Counted from the first letter of the stretch, positions 1 to 7,020 are shown. The stretch is 15,256 nt of DNA from Streptosporangiaceae bacterium (GCA_030045215.1 JASIBJ010000517.1:1-15256); one strand, 5' to 3'. Notes: generated from the letters alone by a model not told the origin. Translations and numbers: made by a program.

Positions 1-1
1 G

Positions 2-1033
2 CTGGCCGCGTTCGGGCTGCTGGTGATCGACAAGGACCAGACCAAGGCCAGGCTGGAGCAGGCCGCGGCGGCCGGCTCGGCCGACCCGTCGGGGCCGCCC
101 CTGGGCATCCGCTGGCTGCGCGTCGGCGCGGGCGTCTGCCTCGGCGCGGCCTGCGCCAGCAAGTGGAACGGCCTGTGGTTCCTGGTGGCCTTCGCCGGGC
201 TGGCCATCGCGTGGGACCTGGGCGCACGGCGGGCCGCGGGATACGAGCGCTGGCTGCCGGCCGGCTTGCGCAGCGACGTCAAGTGGCTGCCGCTCACCTT
301 CGGCGTTATACCGTTCGCCGTCTACACCGCGTCCTGGACCGGCTGGTTCCTGAACTCAAGCGGCTACGACCGGAACTGGGCGGCGCAGCACGGCAACCAC
401 ACCCCGATCTGGTCGACCATCGATTCCTGGTACCAGTACAACCACTGGATGTTCGAGTTCGGCGTGAACCTTTCCACGTTCCAGAGCTACAAGTCCAACC
501 CGGTGGGGTGGATGATCCTGGCCAGGCCCATCTCCTTCTACTGGGCCCAGCCGAGGTGCTCTGTATCCGGCGGCTGCGCCTCCGAGGTGCTGGCGATCGG
601 CACTCCGCTGATCTGGTGGGGCGGCTCGCTGGCCTTGCTGTTCTGCCTGGGCTGGTGGCTCACCGGCCTGATCGGCGACCTGACGTTCGGCCGCAAGCCC
701 AGGCGCGACTGGCGGGCGGGCGCGGTGCTGCTCGGCGTGGCGGCTGGCTGGCTTCCCTGGATCTGGTATGCCTGGCACGACCACCGCACGGAGTTCTACT
801 ACTACGCCGTCGCATTCGACCCATTCCTGGTCATCGCGATTACTCTGTGCCTTGGCCTGATCATCGGGCCGGCCAGGGCCGCGCCCGGACGCCGGGCTGT
901 CGGTGCGATAGCGGCGGGCGGCTATCTTTTCGCCGTCCTGCTGAACCTTGCCTACCTGTACCCGATCCTGACCGCCGAGGTGATCCCGTATTCGGCCTGG
1001 CTGTCGCGGATGTGGTTCCACCGCTGGATCTAG
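2..1033 (+). CDS. pmt: Protein O-mannosyltransferase (PMT family), C-terminal part; 5' end outside window
   Basis: The frame is already open at base 2 and ends at TAG 1031-1033, giving about 343 residues of the C-terminal part; the GTG at 23 is internal. By family knowledge, the enzyme transfers mannose from polyprenyl-phosphate-mannose to secreted proteins at the membrane. The visible part is very hydrophobic, with about seven membrane segments (for example FGVIPFAVYTASWTGWFL, LALLFCLGWWLTGLIG and LFAVLLNLAYLYPILTAE) and the aromatic loops typical of actinobacterial PMTs. The loop around SWYQYNHWMFEFG and the end AWLSRMWFHRWI resemble the conserved PMT C-terminal four-helix domain. The catalytic N-terminal loop is not in view. 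A hairpin follows the stop at 1044-1064. Family assignment is from recognised motifs, not from a search. Confidence 0.88.
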   Translation: MAAFGLLVIDKDQTKARLEQAAAAGSADPSGPPLGIRWLRVGAGVCLGAACASKWNGLWFLVAFAGLAIAWDLGARRAAGYERWLPAGLRSDVKWLPLTFGVIPFAVYTASWTGWFLNSSGYDRNWAAQHGNHTPIWSTIDSWYQYNHWMFEFGVNLSTFQSYKSNPVGWMILARPISFYWAQPRCSVSGGCASEVLAIGTPLIWWGGSLALLFCLGWWLTGLIGDLTFGRKPRRDWRAGAVLLGVAAGWLPWIWYAWHDHRTEFYYYAVAFDPFLVIAITLCLGLIIGPARAAPGRRAVGAIAAGGYLFAVLLNLAYLYPILTAEVIPYSAWLSRMWFHRWI

Positions 1034-1043
1034 GGTCGGCACC

Positions 1044-1064
1044 CACGGGGGCCGCCGCCCCGTG
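1044..1064 (+). terminator. Hairpin after the O-mannosyltransferase gene
   Basis: CACGGGG (1044-1050) and CCCCGTG (1058-1064) form a perfect 7 bp stem with a 7 nt loop, 10 bases after the stop codon. There is no T-tract, as is common for actinobacterial terminators. Confidence 0.55.
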
Positions 1065-1189
1065 CGCCCGCGAACCATTTCCCGCGCCCAAACCCTCGCG
1101 CTGTGCACCGCCGGACCCCAGAAGCCGCGGGCCCTGAACGCCCGCATCCATCGCCCGTTCCGTCCGTATTTGCAGTCATCTCAACGCCG

Positions 1190-1215
1190 AGAATCCACTG
1201 CGTAATCGGTCTGTT
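1190..1215 (+). promoter_or_regulatory. Candidate SigR/SigH-type promoter (AGAAT-N18-GTT) of the sigma factor gene
   Basis: AGAAT at 1190-1194 and GTT at 1213-1215 are separated by exactly 18 bases. This matches four of five bases of the -35 box and the -10 box of the known SigR/SigH consensus GGAAT-N18-GTT. The predicted start near 1222 leaves a leader of about 68 nt before the GTG at 1290. Autoregulation is known for sigR of Streptomyces and sigH of Mycobacterium; here it is inferred from the motif alone. Confidence 0.5.
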
Positions 1216-1221
1216 ACGCAG
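1198..1221. repeat. Perfect inverted repeat over the -10 region of the sigma factor promoter
   Basis: CTGCGTAA (1198-1205) and TTACGCAG (1214-1221) are perfect 8 bp complements around the 8 nt centre TCGGTCTG. The repeat fills most of the spacer and covers the proposed -10 GTT. It has no T-tract and lies over 160 bases after the preceding gene, so a dimeric regulator's operator is more likely than a terminator. The regulator is unknown. Confidence 0.5.
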
Positions 1222-1289
1222 ATCACGCATCCGGTTACTCGTCAGTTGCGTCATAAGTGTGTCAGTCCACCTGGGGAGCGGAGCAGATA

Positions 1290-1871
1290 GTGACACACGC
1301 AGAGCAGATGACCGAGCGCGACGTGCGATTCGAGCGAGACGTGATCCCGTTCATGGGTCAGCTGTATCCTGCTGCGCTCCGGATGACCAGGAACGCGCCC
1401 GATGCCGAGGACTTGCTGCAGGAGACGTTCGCCAAGGCGTACGCGGGCTTTCACCAATTCACGCCGGGAACGAACCTGCGAGCCTGGCTGCACAGGATTC
1501 TGTCGAACACCTTCATCAACAGCTACAGAAAGAAGCGCAGGGAGCCGATCCAGGACCTTGGCGCAGATTTTTCCGAGGAGTGGCAGACCGGCAACGACCC
1601 GCTGAACCCGCCCGCTCGGTCGGCCGAGGCCGAAGCGCTTGACCGGCTCGCGGACTCCGAAATCCTGCAGGCATTGCGGGGTCTGCCGAGCGAGTTCCGG
1701 GTTGCCATCTACCTCGCCGACGTCGAGGGATATCCGTACCGCGAGATCGCCGAGATGATGGGCACTCCAATCGGGACCGTCATGTCCCGGCTGCACCGCG
1801 GCCGGGCCAAGCTCCGCCAGGAGCTGGCCGGGTACGCCCCGCGGCCCGCGCTGGCCACGGCTTCCTCCTAA
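1290..1871 (+). CDS. sigR: ECF RNA polymerase sigma factor, SigR/SigH (redox stress) group
   Basis: A 193-residue protein with sigma region 2 (about residues 14-84: [17 protein letters not shown], then [20 protein letters not shown]) and region 4 (about 128-178: [35 protein letters not shown]). These strings closely match Streptomyces SigR and Mycobacterium SigH, which direct RNA polymerase to thiol-oxidative-stress genes. The GTG at 1290 was chosen because GGAG at 1280-1283 lies 6 nt upstream. In-frame alternatives are GTG 1257 (longer) and ATG 1308 (weaker ribosome site). In known loci a zinc-binding anti-sigma gene (rsrA/rshA) follows directly. Here only hairpins follow, and no HxxxCxxC-type protein is encoded in the window. 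Group assignment is strong; the symbol rests on similarity. Confidence 0.93.
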   Translation: MTHAEQMTERDVRFERDVIPFMGQLYPAALRMTRNAPDAEDLLQETFAKAYAGFHQFTPGTNLRAWLHRILSNTFINSYRKKRREPIQDLGADFSEEWQTGNDPLNPPARSAEAEALDRLADSEILQALRGLPSEFRVAIYLADVEGYPYREIAEMMGTPIGTVMSRLHRGRAKLRQELAGYAPRPALATASS

Positions 1872-1878
1872 AGCGCAA

Positions 1879-1904
1879 GGGCTCCGCCTGACTAGGCGGT
1901 GCCC
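1879..1904 (+). terminator. Terminator-like hairpin after the sigma factor gene
   Basis: GGGCTCCGCCT (1879-1889) pairs with AGGCGGTGCCC (1894-1904), an 11 bp stem with one mismatch and a GACT loop. It begins 7 bases after the stop codon. Confidence 0.65.
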
Positions 1905-1918
1905 ATGCCCACCGGACG

Positions 1919-1953
1919 GGCGGTTCGCCTGCGCACCGCGTGCGCGAACCGCC
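1919..1953. terminator. Second hairpin between sigma factor and Nudix genes
   Basis: GGCGGTTCGC (1919-1928) and GCGAACCGCC (1944-1953) form a perfect 10 bp stem around 15 nt. That loop contains a competing stem GCGCA/TGCGC. It could be a second terminator or another structured element; no gene overlaps it. Confidence 0.45.
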
Positions 1954-2022
1954 GACCACCCGGCCGGTGCGGCGCCGGCACATCTCCTCCCCTCGCTGTG
2001 CCGGCCGCGCCCGGCCTTTCCC

Positions 2023-2064
2023 GAAGCCCCGCGCCTGCCTTCCCCCAGGCGGGCGCGGGGCTTC
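2023..2064. terminator. Third, longest hairpin between sigma factor and Nudix genes
   Basis: GAAGCCCCGCGCCTGCC (2023-2039) pairs with GGCGGGCGCGGGGCTTC (2048-2064): 17 bp with one G-T wobble and an 8 nt loop. This is the strongest stem in the window. It probably completes the insulation of the Nudix gene from upstream transcription. Confidence 0.55.
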
Positions 2065-2119
2065 GTGCTCCCGCGGGGACTCCGGGGGTCGTCGCCGGCT
2101 TGCACGCCAACACGTCGGC

Positions 2120-2125
2120 TAGCGT
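2120..2125 (+). promoter_or_regulatory. -10 box of a probable leaderless Nudix transcript
   Basis: TAGCGT fits TANNNT and is 7 nt from the ATG at 2133, so transcription would start at or beside the start codon. No ribosome-binding site precedes the ATG. No convincing -35 box is seen. Confidence 0.45.
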
Positions 2126-2132
2126 CTGCGGC

Positions 2133-2705
2133 ATGCGCGCCGAAGACCGTGACCCGGACTCAAAGCTGGTCACGACCAGCAGCACCGTCGTCTACTCCAA
2201 CCGGTGGATTACGGTCCGCGAAGACCAGACGCTCCGCCCGGACGGATCCGCGGGCGTGTACGGCGTGGTGCACAAGGCCGACTTCGCGCTGATAGTGCCG
2301 TTCGCAGATGGCGGCTTCTACCTGGTCGAGCAGTACCGGTACCCGGTGAGTCACCGGTACTGGGAGTTTCCGCAGGGTGCGAGCGAGGACAGCCCGGGCA
2401 CCGACCCCATCCTGCTGGCGCGGGCCGAACTGGCCGAGGAGACGGGGCTGACGGCCGCGAACCTCACCCCGCTCGGCTGGCTCTACCCGTCCTACGGATT
2501 TTGCGACCACGGCTTTCACATCATGGTGGCGACCGGGCTGACGCCGGGGGAAGTACGGCCGGAGCCGGACGAGGTGGGCATGCGCAGCCAGTGGTTCCCC
2601 GAGGCGGCCGTGTGGCAGCTGATAGCCGAAGGCAAGATCACCGACGCGCACACCGTGGCCGCGCTCGGCTTGTTCCAGCAGCACCGGTCGGCCTACGGCT
2701 GGTAG
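2133..2705 (+). CDS. Nudix hydrolase, ADP-ribose pyrophosphatase-like
   Basis: A 190-residue protein. The Nudix region spans residues about 82-106, from GASEDSPGTD to AELAEETGL, preceded by YWEFPQG. Glu99, Glu102 and Glu103 match the metal-binding glutamates of REUxEExGU. The box differs from the canonical one: it is about two residues longer and has Ala where Arg of REU is expected. Family members hydrolyse nucleoside diphosphates linked to another group, often ADP-ribose or similar sugar nucleotides; the substrate here is not determined. The frame stays open upstream to 1899, but that stretch holds hairpins and proline/alanine-rich noise, so ATG 2133 with its -10 box is preferred. It converges on the next gene with a 24 bp gap. 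Confidence 0.87.
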   Translation: MRAEDRDPDSKLVTTSSTVVYSNRWITVREDQTLRPDGSAGVYGVVHKADFALIVPFADGGFYLVEQYRYPVSHRYWEFPQGASEDSPGTDPILLARAELAEETGLTAANLTPLGWLYPSYGFCDHGFHIMVATGLTPGEVRPEPDEVGMRSQWFPEAAVWQLIAEGKITDAHTVAALGLFQQHRSAYGW

Positions 2706-2728
2706 CGGCGGTGGTGGCTAGCCCGCCG
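2706..2728. terminator. Possible bidirectional terminator between convergent genes
   Basis: CGGCGG (2706-2711) and CCGCCG (2723-2728) form a 6 bp stem that fills the 24 bp gap between two convergent stop codons. The stem is short and has no T-tract. Confidence 0.4.
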
Positions 2729-2729
2729 G

Positions 2730-4313
2730 CTAGGCGCCGAAGATGGCGTCGCAGGCCCGCGCGCCCGCCTTCCCGTCGTCGAGGGGGCAGAACTTCGCCG
2801 CGAACGCCTCGTACCGGCCGCGATAACGTGCTGTCACCGCGTCGAGATCGCCGACGGCCGCGATCACTTCCGCGGAGGTGGCCAGGAGCGGACCAGGGGC
2901 CTCAGCCTCCAGGTCGAGGTTGAAGCCGCGCAGGTTGTCCCGGTACTCCTCCAGGTCGTAGGTGTAGAACACGATCGGCTTCCCGGTCGCGGCGAAGTCG
3001 CACATCATCGAGGAGTAGTCGGTGATGAGCACGTCGGCGGCCAGGAGCAACTCAGAGACGTCGGGGTAGTTCGTGACGTTGACCGCGAAGCCTGGCCCGA
3101 GCTCGCCGGGAACGTCGTCGGCCGCCTGGTGATGCCCCCTGACCAGGAATACGTAGTCGTCGCCTAGCTGGCGATGGGCGTCGTCCAGGTCAAGCCGGAG
3201 GTCGAAGCGATACCGTCCGGCCGCGTAGTACCGGTTATCGCGCCACGTCGGCGCGTACAGTACGACCTTCCTGCTGGCTGGCAGATTGAGACGCTCGCGG
3301 ACCCGGCCGGCCAGGGCCGCCGTGTCCCCGCGGCACAGCACGTCGTTGCGCGGGTAGCCGGACTCGCAGATCTGGCCGTCGTAGCGAAAGGCCCGGCGCA
3401 TGAGCGGCGTGCTGAACGGGTTCGGCGACAGGGCCAGATCCCACTTCGCGACCTCGTGCGCGAGCACCTCGTTGTACTTCTTGGCGTCGGGGATCTTCAG
3501 GTCTTCGACGTCAAAGCCGATCCGCTTCAGCAGCGTGCCGTGCCAGGTCTGCACGTAGAGCTGCCCCGGCCGCTTGGAGAACCTGGCCGGCAGCTCGTCG
3601 TTGGAGATGATGTGGCTGGACCTGGCCAGTGCGTCCCAGAACGCCTGGCTCCACATCAGCACCGGCCGCGCTCCGTCGGGCACCTGTACCGACCAGTCGC
3701 TCACCGCCCAGATGTGCTCGCGGTCATCGCCGCGCCGGTGCAACTCCTGGCTGATGCCCAGCGGGCTGTCGCTGCACGATCTGCCCTTGAAGCTGACGAA
3801 CACGACGCTGTCGCGGACCGGGCGCCGCTGCTGCAGCGGGTAGTAGACATCCCGCAGCACCTTGCGCCTCACCCGGCCGCCGTCGGCCAGCCCCCAGGCG
3901 GGCGCCACGGTGAGCGCCAGGTCACCGTCCTTCGCGGCGGTCAGGGCGAAGGTCTTGCGGCCGACCTGCCGCCTGCGCTCCCTAAGCTCGCCAAGCCTGG
4001 CCCGATCCCACATCAGCGGCACGGGCTCCGCGCCGCGCTGGCCGATCTGGCGCAGTTTCAGCTGCCAGACGCCGTCGCGCAGCGGCAGCGTGGCGCCGAA
4101 GGCGGGCATGGTCGCCGCCGGTATCTCTACCGCGAACCGGTCCGCCGCCGGCCGGACGGGGACGACGTGCACCTCGGTGGCACCCTGGCGGCACAGGAGT
4201 GCCTCGAAGTCCGGCGACCGCAGGTCCGGATACCTGCCGCGCACGGTCAGGGTGCCGTCCGGCGACCAGGAGTACCCGCCGGCGACGACCTGCTGCTGAT
4301 CCACGATCACCAC
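2730..4313 (-). CDS. CDP-glycerol glycerophosphotransferase-like protein (TagB/TagF family)
   Basis: A 527-residue protein. The C-terminal domain (about 165-527) carries the family signatures: VVFVSFKGRSCSDSP, QTWHGTLLKRIGFD (His258), YAPTWRDN (353-360), RGHH (392-395) and LITDYSSMMCDFAATGKP (429-446). By family knowledge these enzymes move glycerol-phosphate or a related polyol phosphate from its CDP form onto a teichoic-acid-like or glycan acceptor at the inner membrane face. Residues 1-160 are a separate, probably beta-rich N-terminal domain of unknown role. No membrane helix is evident. An in-frame TAG six codons upstream limits the start to GTG 4313 or the adjacent GTG 4310; the latter is 6 nt from a TATGAC box, which would suit a leaderless start. 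No other teichoic-acid gene is nearby, so the actual polymer is unknown. Confidence 0.87.
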   Translation of the reverse strand: MVIVDQQQVVAGGYSWSPDGTLTVRGRYPDLRSPDFEALLCRQGATEVHVVPVRPAADRFAVEIPAATMPAFGATLPLRDGVWQLKLRQIGQRGAEPVPLMWDRARLGELRERRRQVGRKTFALTAAKDGDLALTVAPAWGLADGGRVRRKVLRDVYYPLQQRRPVRDSVVFVSFKGRSCSDSPLGISQELHRRGDDREHIWAVSDWSVQVPDGARPVLMWSQAFWDALARSSHIISNDELPARFSKRPGQLYVQTWHGTLLKRIGFDVEDLKIPDAKKYNEVLAHEVAKWDLALSPNPFSTPLMRRAFRYDGQICESGYPRNDVLCRGDTAALAGRVRERLNLPASRKVVLYAPTWRDNRYYAAGRYRFDLRLDLDDAHRQLGDDYVFLVRGHHQAADDVPGELGPGFAVNVTNYPDVSELLLAADVLITDYSSMMCDFAATGKPIVFYTYDLEEYRDNLRGFNLDLEAEAPGPLLATSAEVIAAVGDLDAVTARYRGRYEAFAAKFCPLDDGKAGARACDAIFGA

Positions 4314-4465
4314 ACTGTCATACCTGATCTAGCCGGCTGCCTGGTCGGCCAACCTGATGCCGCGTGCCGCATGGTCTGGGTCTTGCCCGCCCGGCGGGTC
4401 GATGTGACCCTCGGGGGACTCGCCCGGCGAGCGCTCGTGTGCTGGCCGCCGGTCGGGTCGCGCCG

Positions 4466-5230
4466 CTACTCGCCGCGCCAGTTCGGTGCGCGCTTCTCGG
4501 CGAACGCGGCCGCGCCCTCGATGGCATCGGCCGAGCGCATGACCGGTGCGATGATCTCGCCCTGGCGGTCGAAGGCCGATTCGGTTTCCCAGTCCGCCGA
4601 CTCGACGATGACGCGCTTGGTCGCGGCCAGCGCCAGGGGGGCGTTCCGCGCGATCTTGGCTGCGAGCTCCCTGGCCCCGGCCAGGGCCTCGCCCGGCGCG
4701 ACGAGCGAGTTCACCAGGCCGGCATCGCGCAGGTGCGCGGCGGAGAAGTGGCCGCCGGTCAGGGCGATCTCCATGGCCAGGTGATAGGGGATCCGCTGCG
4801 GCAGCCGGATCAGGCCGCCCGCCCCCGCGACCAGGCCGCGCCTGACCTCCGGCAGCCCGAACTTGGCCTCCTCGCTGGCCACGACCAGGTCGCATGACAA
4901 CACGATCTCGAAGCCGCCAGCCAGCGCGTAGCCCTCGACCGCCGCGATCAGGGGCTTGACCGGCCGTCTTTGGACCAGGCCAGCGAAGCCGCGCCCTGGG
5001 ACGATGGGAGCGTCGCCGGCCAGGAAGCCCTTCAGGTCCATGCCCGCGCTGAACGTGCCGCCAGCCCCGGTGAGGATCAGCACCCGGACGTCGCTGCTGG
5101 CGTCCAGTTCCTCAAGCGCCTCAGCCAGTCCGCGCGCTACCGCCCCGTTGATTGCGTTGCGAGCTTCCGGCCGGTTGATGATGATGACGGCAACGCCGTC
5201 ACTGACCTCGGTCAGCACTGGCTCAGGCAT
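4466..5230 (-). CDS. Enoyl-CoA hydratase/isomerase (crotonase family)
   Basis: A 254-residue protein of normal crotonase length. NRPEARNAINGAVARGL (19-35) is the family N-terminal signature. GTFSAGMDLKGF (58-69) and GYALAGGFEIVLSCD (100-114) build the oxyanion hole and CoA pocket. Glu108 and Glu128 (FGLPEVRRGL) sit where the two catalytic glutamates of enoyl-CoA hydratase lie, so hydratase activity on 2-enoyl-CoA is likely; chain length is unknown. ATG 5230 was chosen because AAGGA lies at 5242-5246, 11 nt upstream, and the family fold begins at once. The frame extends to 5308 without family similarity. The dehydrogenase gene lies upstream on the same strand (gap 211 bp), and the two enzymes would act in consecutive beta-oxidation steps. 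Confidence 0.9.
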   Translation of the reverse strand: MPEPVLTEVSDGVAVIIINRPEARNAINGAVARGLAEALEELDASSDVRVLILTGAGGTFSAGMDLKGFLAGDAPIVPGRGFAGLVQRRPVKPLIAAVEGYALAGGFEIVLSCDLVVASEEAKFGLPEVRRGLVAGAGGLIRLPQRIPYHLAMEIALTGGHFSAAHLRDAGLVNSLVAPGEALAGARELAAKIARNAPLALAATKRVIVESADWETESAFDRQGEIIAPVMRSADAIEGAAAFAEKRAPNWRGE

Positions 5231-5441
5231 CGGCGTGACTGTCCTTAACAGATAGCGAGGGAGCCCGCGGCTCGCGTGCCCCCTAAACGGGACATTCGCA
5301 GTGGCCACAGGCTATCGAGCCGGTCCCGTGGCGGTCAGCACGGGCAGCGAAGTTGCCTCGAACTCGGGAGCACGGCCGGAGCGGGGCTGCGGCGATGCGA
5401 ACGACCGGCGGTTATGCGCGCAGCTAAGGCGGCGATCGTAC
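5231..5441. other. Intergenic region between dehydrogenase and hydratase genes
   Basis: This is a 211 bp non-coding gap. It holds the hydratase ribosome site (AAGGA, minus strand, 5242-5246), a small hairpin GAGCC-CGC-GGCTC at 5261-5273 and an 8 bp palindrome GTGGCCAC at 5301-5308. No convincing promoter was recognised, so whether the two genes share a transcript stays open. Confidence 0.4.
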
Positions 5442-6215
5442 TTACTTCGGCTGGAACCTGATCCCGCCATCGAAGCGGATGACCTCGGCGTTCATGTAGT
5501 CGTTCTCGATCAGCGCGCGGACCAGGTGCGCGAACTCTGCCGCCGTTCCCATCCTCTTGGGGAACACAATCGGAGCCACGAGCTTGGCCTTGAACTCCTC
5601 GCTGGCCGGGCCACTGCCGTAGATCGGCGTGTCGATGATGCCGGGGGCGATCGTGTTGACCCGCACGCCGATCGCGGCGAGATCGCGGGCGGCGGGCACA
5701 GTCATGCCGATGATGCCGCCCTTGGACGCGGAGTAGGCAAGCTGCCCGGTCTGGCCCTCGATGCCCGCGATCGAGGCGGTGTTGATGACGACGCCGCGCT
5801 GGCCGTCGACATCGGCGGGCTCGGTCCTGGCAATGGCAGCCGCGCCGATGCTCATCAGGTTGAAGGTGCCGATCAGGTTGACGTCGATGACCTTGCCGAA
5901 CGCGGCCGGATCGTGCGGGGAGCCGTCGCGGCCCACGGTCCGCTGCGCCCAGCCGATCCCGGCGCAGTTGACCACCACGCGTAGCGGCCCGCCCGCGGAC
6001 GCTGCGGCCTCAACCGCGGCGCGAACGGACTCGGAGTCGCTTACATCGGTGCGGGCGAACTGGCCGCCCACCTCGCCTGCCAGCGCCTTTCCTCGCTCCT
6101 CGTTGAGGTCGGCGATGACGACCGAGCAGCCAGCTGCGGCTAGCTCGCGGACTGTGGCCTCGCCGAGGCCGCTGGCACCACCGGACACGATTGCAGCGGT
6201 TCCGTTCAGTTTCAT
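5442..6215 (-). CDS. Short-chain dehydrogenase, 3-hydroxyacyl-CoA dehydrogenase type II-like
   Basis: A 257-residue classical SDR. The cofactor motif is SGGASGLG (11-18), and Asp36 after the second strand (VVIADLN) indicates NAD(H). NCAG is at 83-86, followed by catalytic Asn113 (VIDVNLIGTFNL), Ser148 (INTASIAG), Tyr161 and Lys165 (YSASK). The string QTGQLAYSASKGGIIGMT and the end YMNAEVIRFDGGIRFQPK resemble the HSD10/HADH2 group, which oxidises 3-hydroxyacyl-CoA to 3-ketoacyl-CoA. ATG 6215 was chosen over the longer frame to 6248: the SDR fold starts at KLNGTAAIVSGG, and TATGCT sits 6 nt upstream as a leaderless -10 box. The exact acyl substrate is inferred only broadly. The hydratase gene downstream supports a fatty-acid or branched-chain degradation role. 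Confidence 0.9.
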   Translation of the reverse strand: MKLNGTAAIVSGGASGLGEATVRELAAAGCSVVIADLNEERGKALAGEVGGQFARTDVSDSESVRAAVEAAASAGGPLRVVVNCAGIGWAQRTVGRDGSPHDPAAFGKVIDVNLIGTFNLMSIGAAAIARTEPADVDGQRGVVINTASIAGIEGQTGQLAYSASKGGIIGMTVPAARDLAAIGVRVNTIAPGIIDTPIYGSGPASEEFKAKLVAPIVFPKRMGTAAEFAHLVRALIENDYMNAEVIRFDGGIRFQPK

Positions 6216-6221
6216 GGCCGG

Positions 6222-6227
6222 AGCATA
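6222..6227 (-). promoter_or_regulatory. -10 box of a probable leaderless dehydrogenase transcript
   Basis: On the minus strand TATGCT (fits TANNNT) ends 6 nt before the ATG at 6215, so the transcript would begin at the start codon. No Shine-Dalgarno sequence precedes the ATG. Confidence 0.5.
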
Positions 6228-6300
6228 CTTCGCCCGGACTGAGCCCACCGAACAGGGTTCGGCGTCGGTCAGGACACCGGGCGGGCGTCGGCTGCCGGGG

Positions 6301-7020
6301 CTAACCGAGCGACGTCACCTTTGCCAGCGGCAGGACCATTTGACGCACGAACTCATCGACCGGCTCGGGCCACGGGAAGCGCGGCCGCGTTGTCCGGAGC
6401 GTCACGGTGCCGTGCAGCGCTACCCAGAGCGCGGTGCCGGTGCCGACGACGTCGGTGCTGGCCGAGACTCCCGCCTGCACGCACGCCGCGATGGCGTCGA
6501 CAAGCTGGGCAAATGCTTCGGCCCCGAACTCCGGCACCGGAGGCCAGCCCGGCCCGATGGCCGCGGGCTTGCAGTATTCCGCGGCGCGGGCTGTCTCGGT
6601 CCACCGCGACTCGAACAGAGTCGAGTAACGCGCCGAATTCTGCAGTCCCCACCGCACGTACGCCTGGCAGCCGACGACGAGCCGCTCGACCGGATCGGCT
6701 GGCGCCGAGCTCACGGCTTGCTGGATCGCCGCGGTTAGCTCGTCAAACAGCCTGGCGACGACGGCCAGCAGGATCGCGTCCCGGTCATCGAAGTGGCCAT
6801 AGATGGAAGGCGCCGCGATGCCGATTTCCCTGGCCACCGCGCGCAGGGTGACCGACTCGGCGGTGCCGGTTCGGTCGATGAGCGCAAGCGCGCCATCGAC
6901 GATCTCCGCAGTGAGCTTTGAGCCCTGACCGCGTGCGTTGCGCTGGCGGCGCGAACCGGCTCCCGCCACCTGGCCGACGGCCTCGGCGTAGCCAGCCCTC
7001 ATTCCCGGAAAAGAGTTCAC
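6301..7020 (-). CDS. TetR-family transcriptional regulator (WHG-type C-terminal domain)
   Basis: A 239-residue protein with an N-terminal helix-turn-helix at about residues 36-80 (IVDGALALIDRTG, then LRAVAREIGIAAPSIYGHF and DDRDAILLAVV), the standard TetR DNA-binding domain. The C-terminal ligand-binding half contains CQAYVRWGLQN and ALWVALHGTVTLR, typical of the WHG-type TetR C-terminal domain. The GTG at 7020 was chosen because TAAAGT on the minus strand lies 6 nt upstream. ATG 7002 is an alternative. The gene is divergent from an efflux transporter, and three copies of a TTAC-N4-GTAA element fill the shared region. The inferred role is a ligand-released repressor of itself and the transporter. 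The ligand is unknown. Confidence 0.92.
   Translation of the reverse strand: MNSFPGMRAGYAEAVGQVAGAGSRRQRNARGQGSKLTAEIVDGALALIDRTGTAESVTLRAVAREIGIAAPSIYGHFDDRDAILLAVVARLFDELTAAIQQAVSSAPADPVERLVVGCQAYVRWGLQNSARYSTLFESRWTETARAAEYCKPAAIGPGWPPVPEFGAEAFAQLVDAIAACVQAGVSASTDVVGTGTALWVALHGTVTLRTTRPRFPWPEPVDEFVRQMVLPLAKVTSLG

Noticed and set aside
1899..2132. In-frame upstream extension of the Nudix gene, or a small anti-sigma gene after the sigma factor
   Set aside because: The stretch is proline/alanine/arginine-rich, contains three hairpins and has no HxxxCxxC motif, so neither an extended Nudix protein nor an RsrA-like protein is supported.
3174..4784. Very long open frame on the plus strand opposite the glycerophosphotransferase and hydratase genes
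   Set aside because: Its translation is arginine/proline/alanine-rich with no recognisable domain, while the minus strand encodes two clear families over the same bases. It is a shadow of high-GC codon use.
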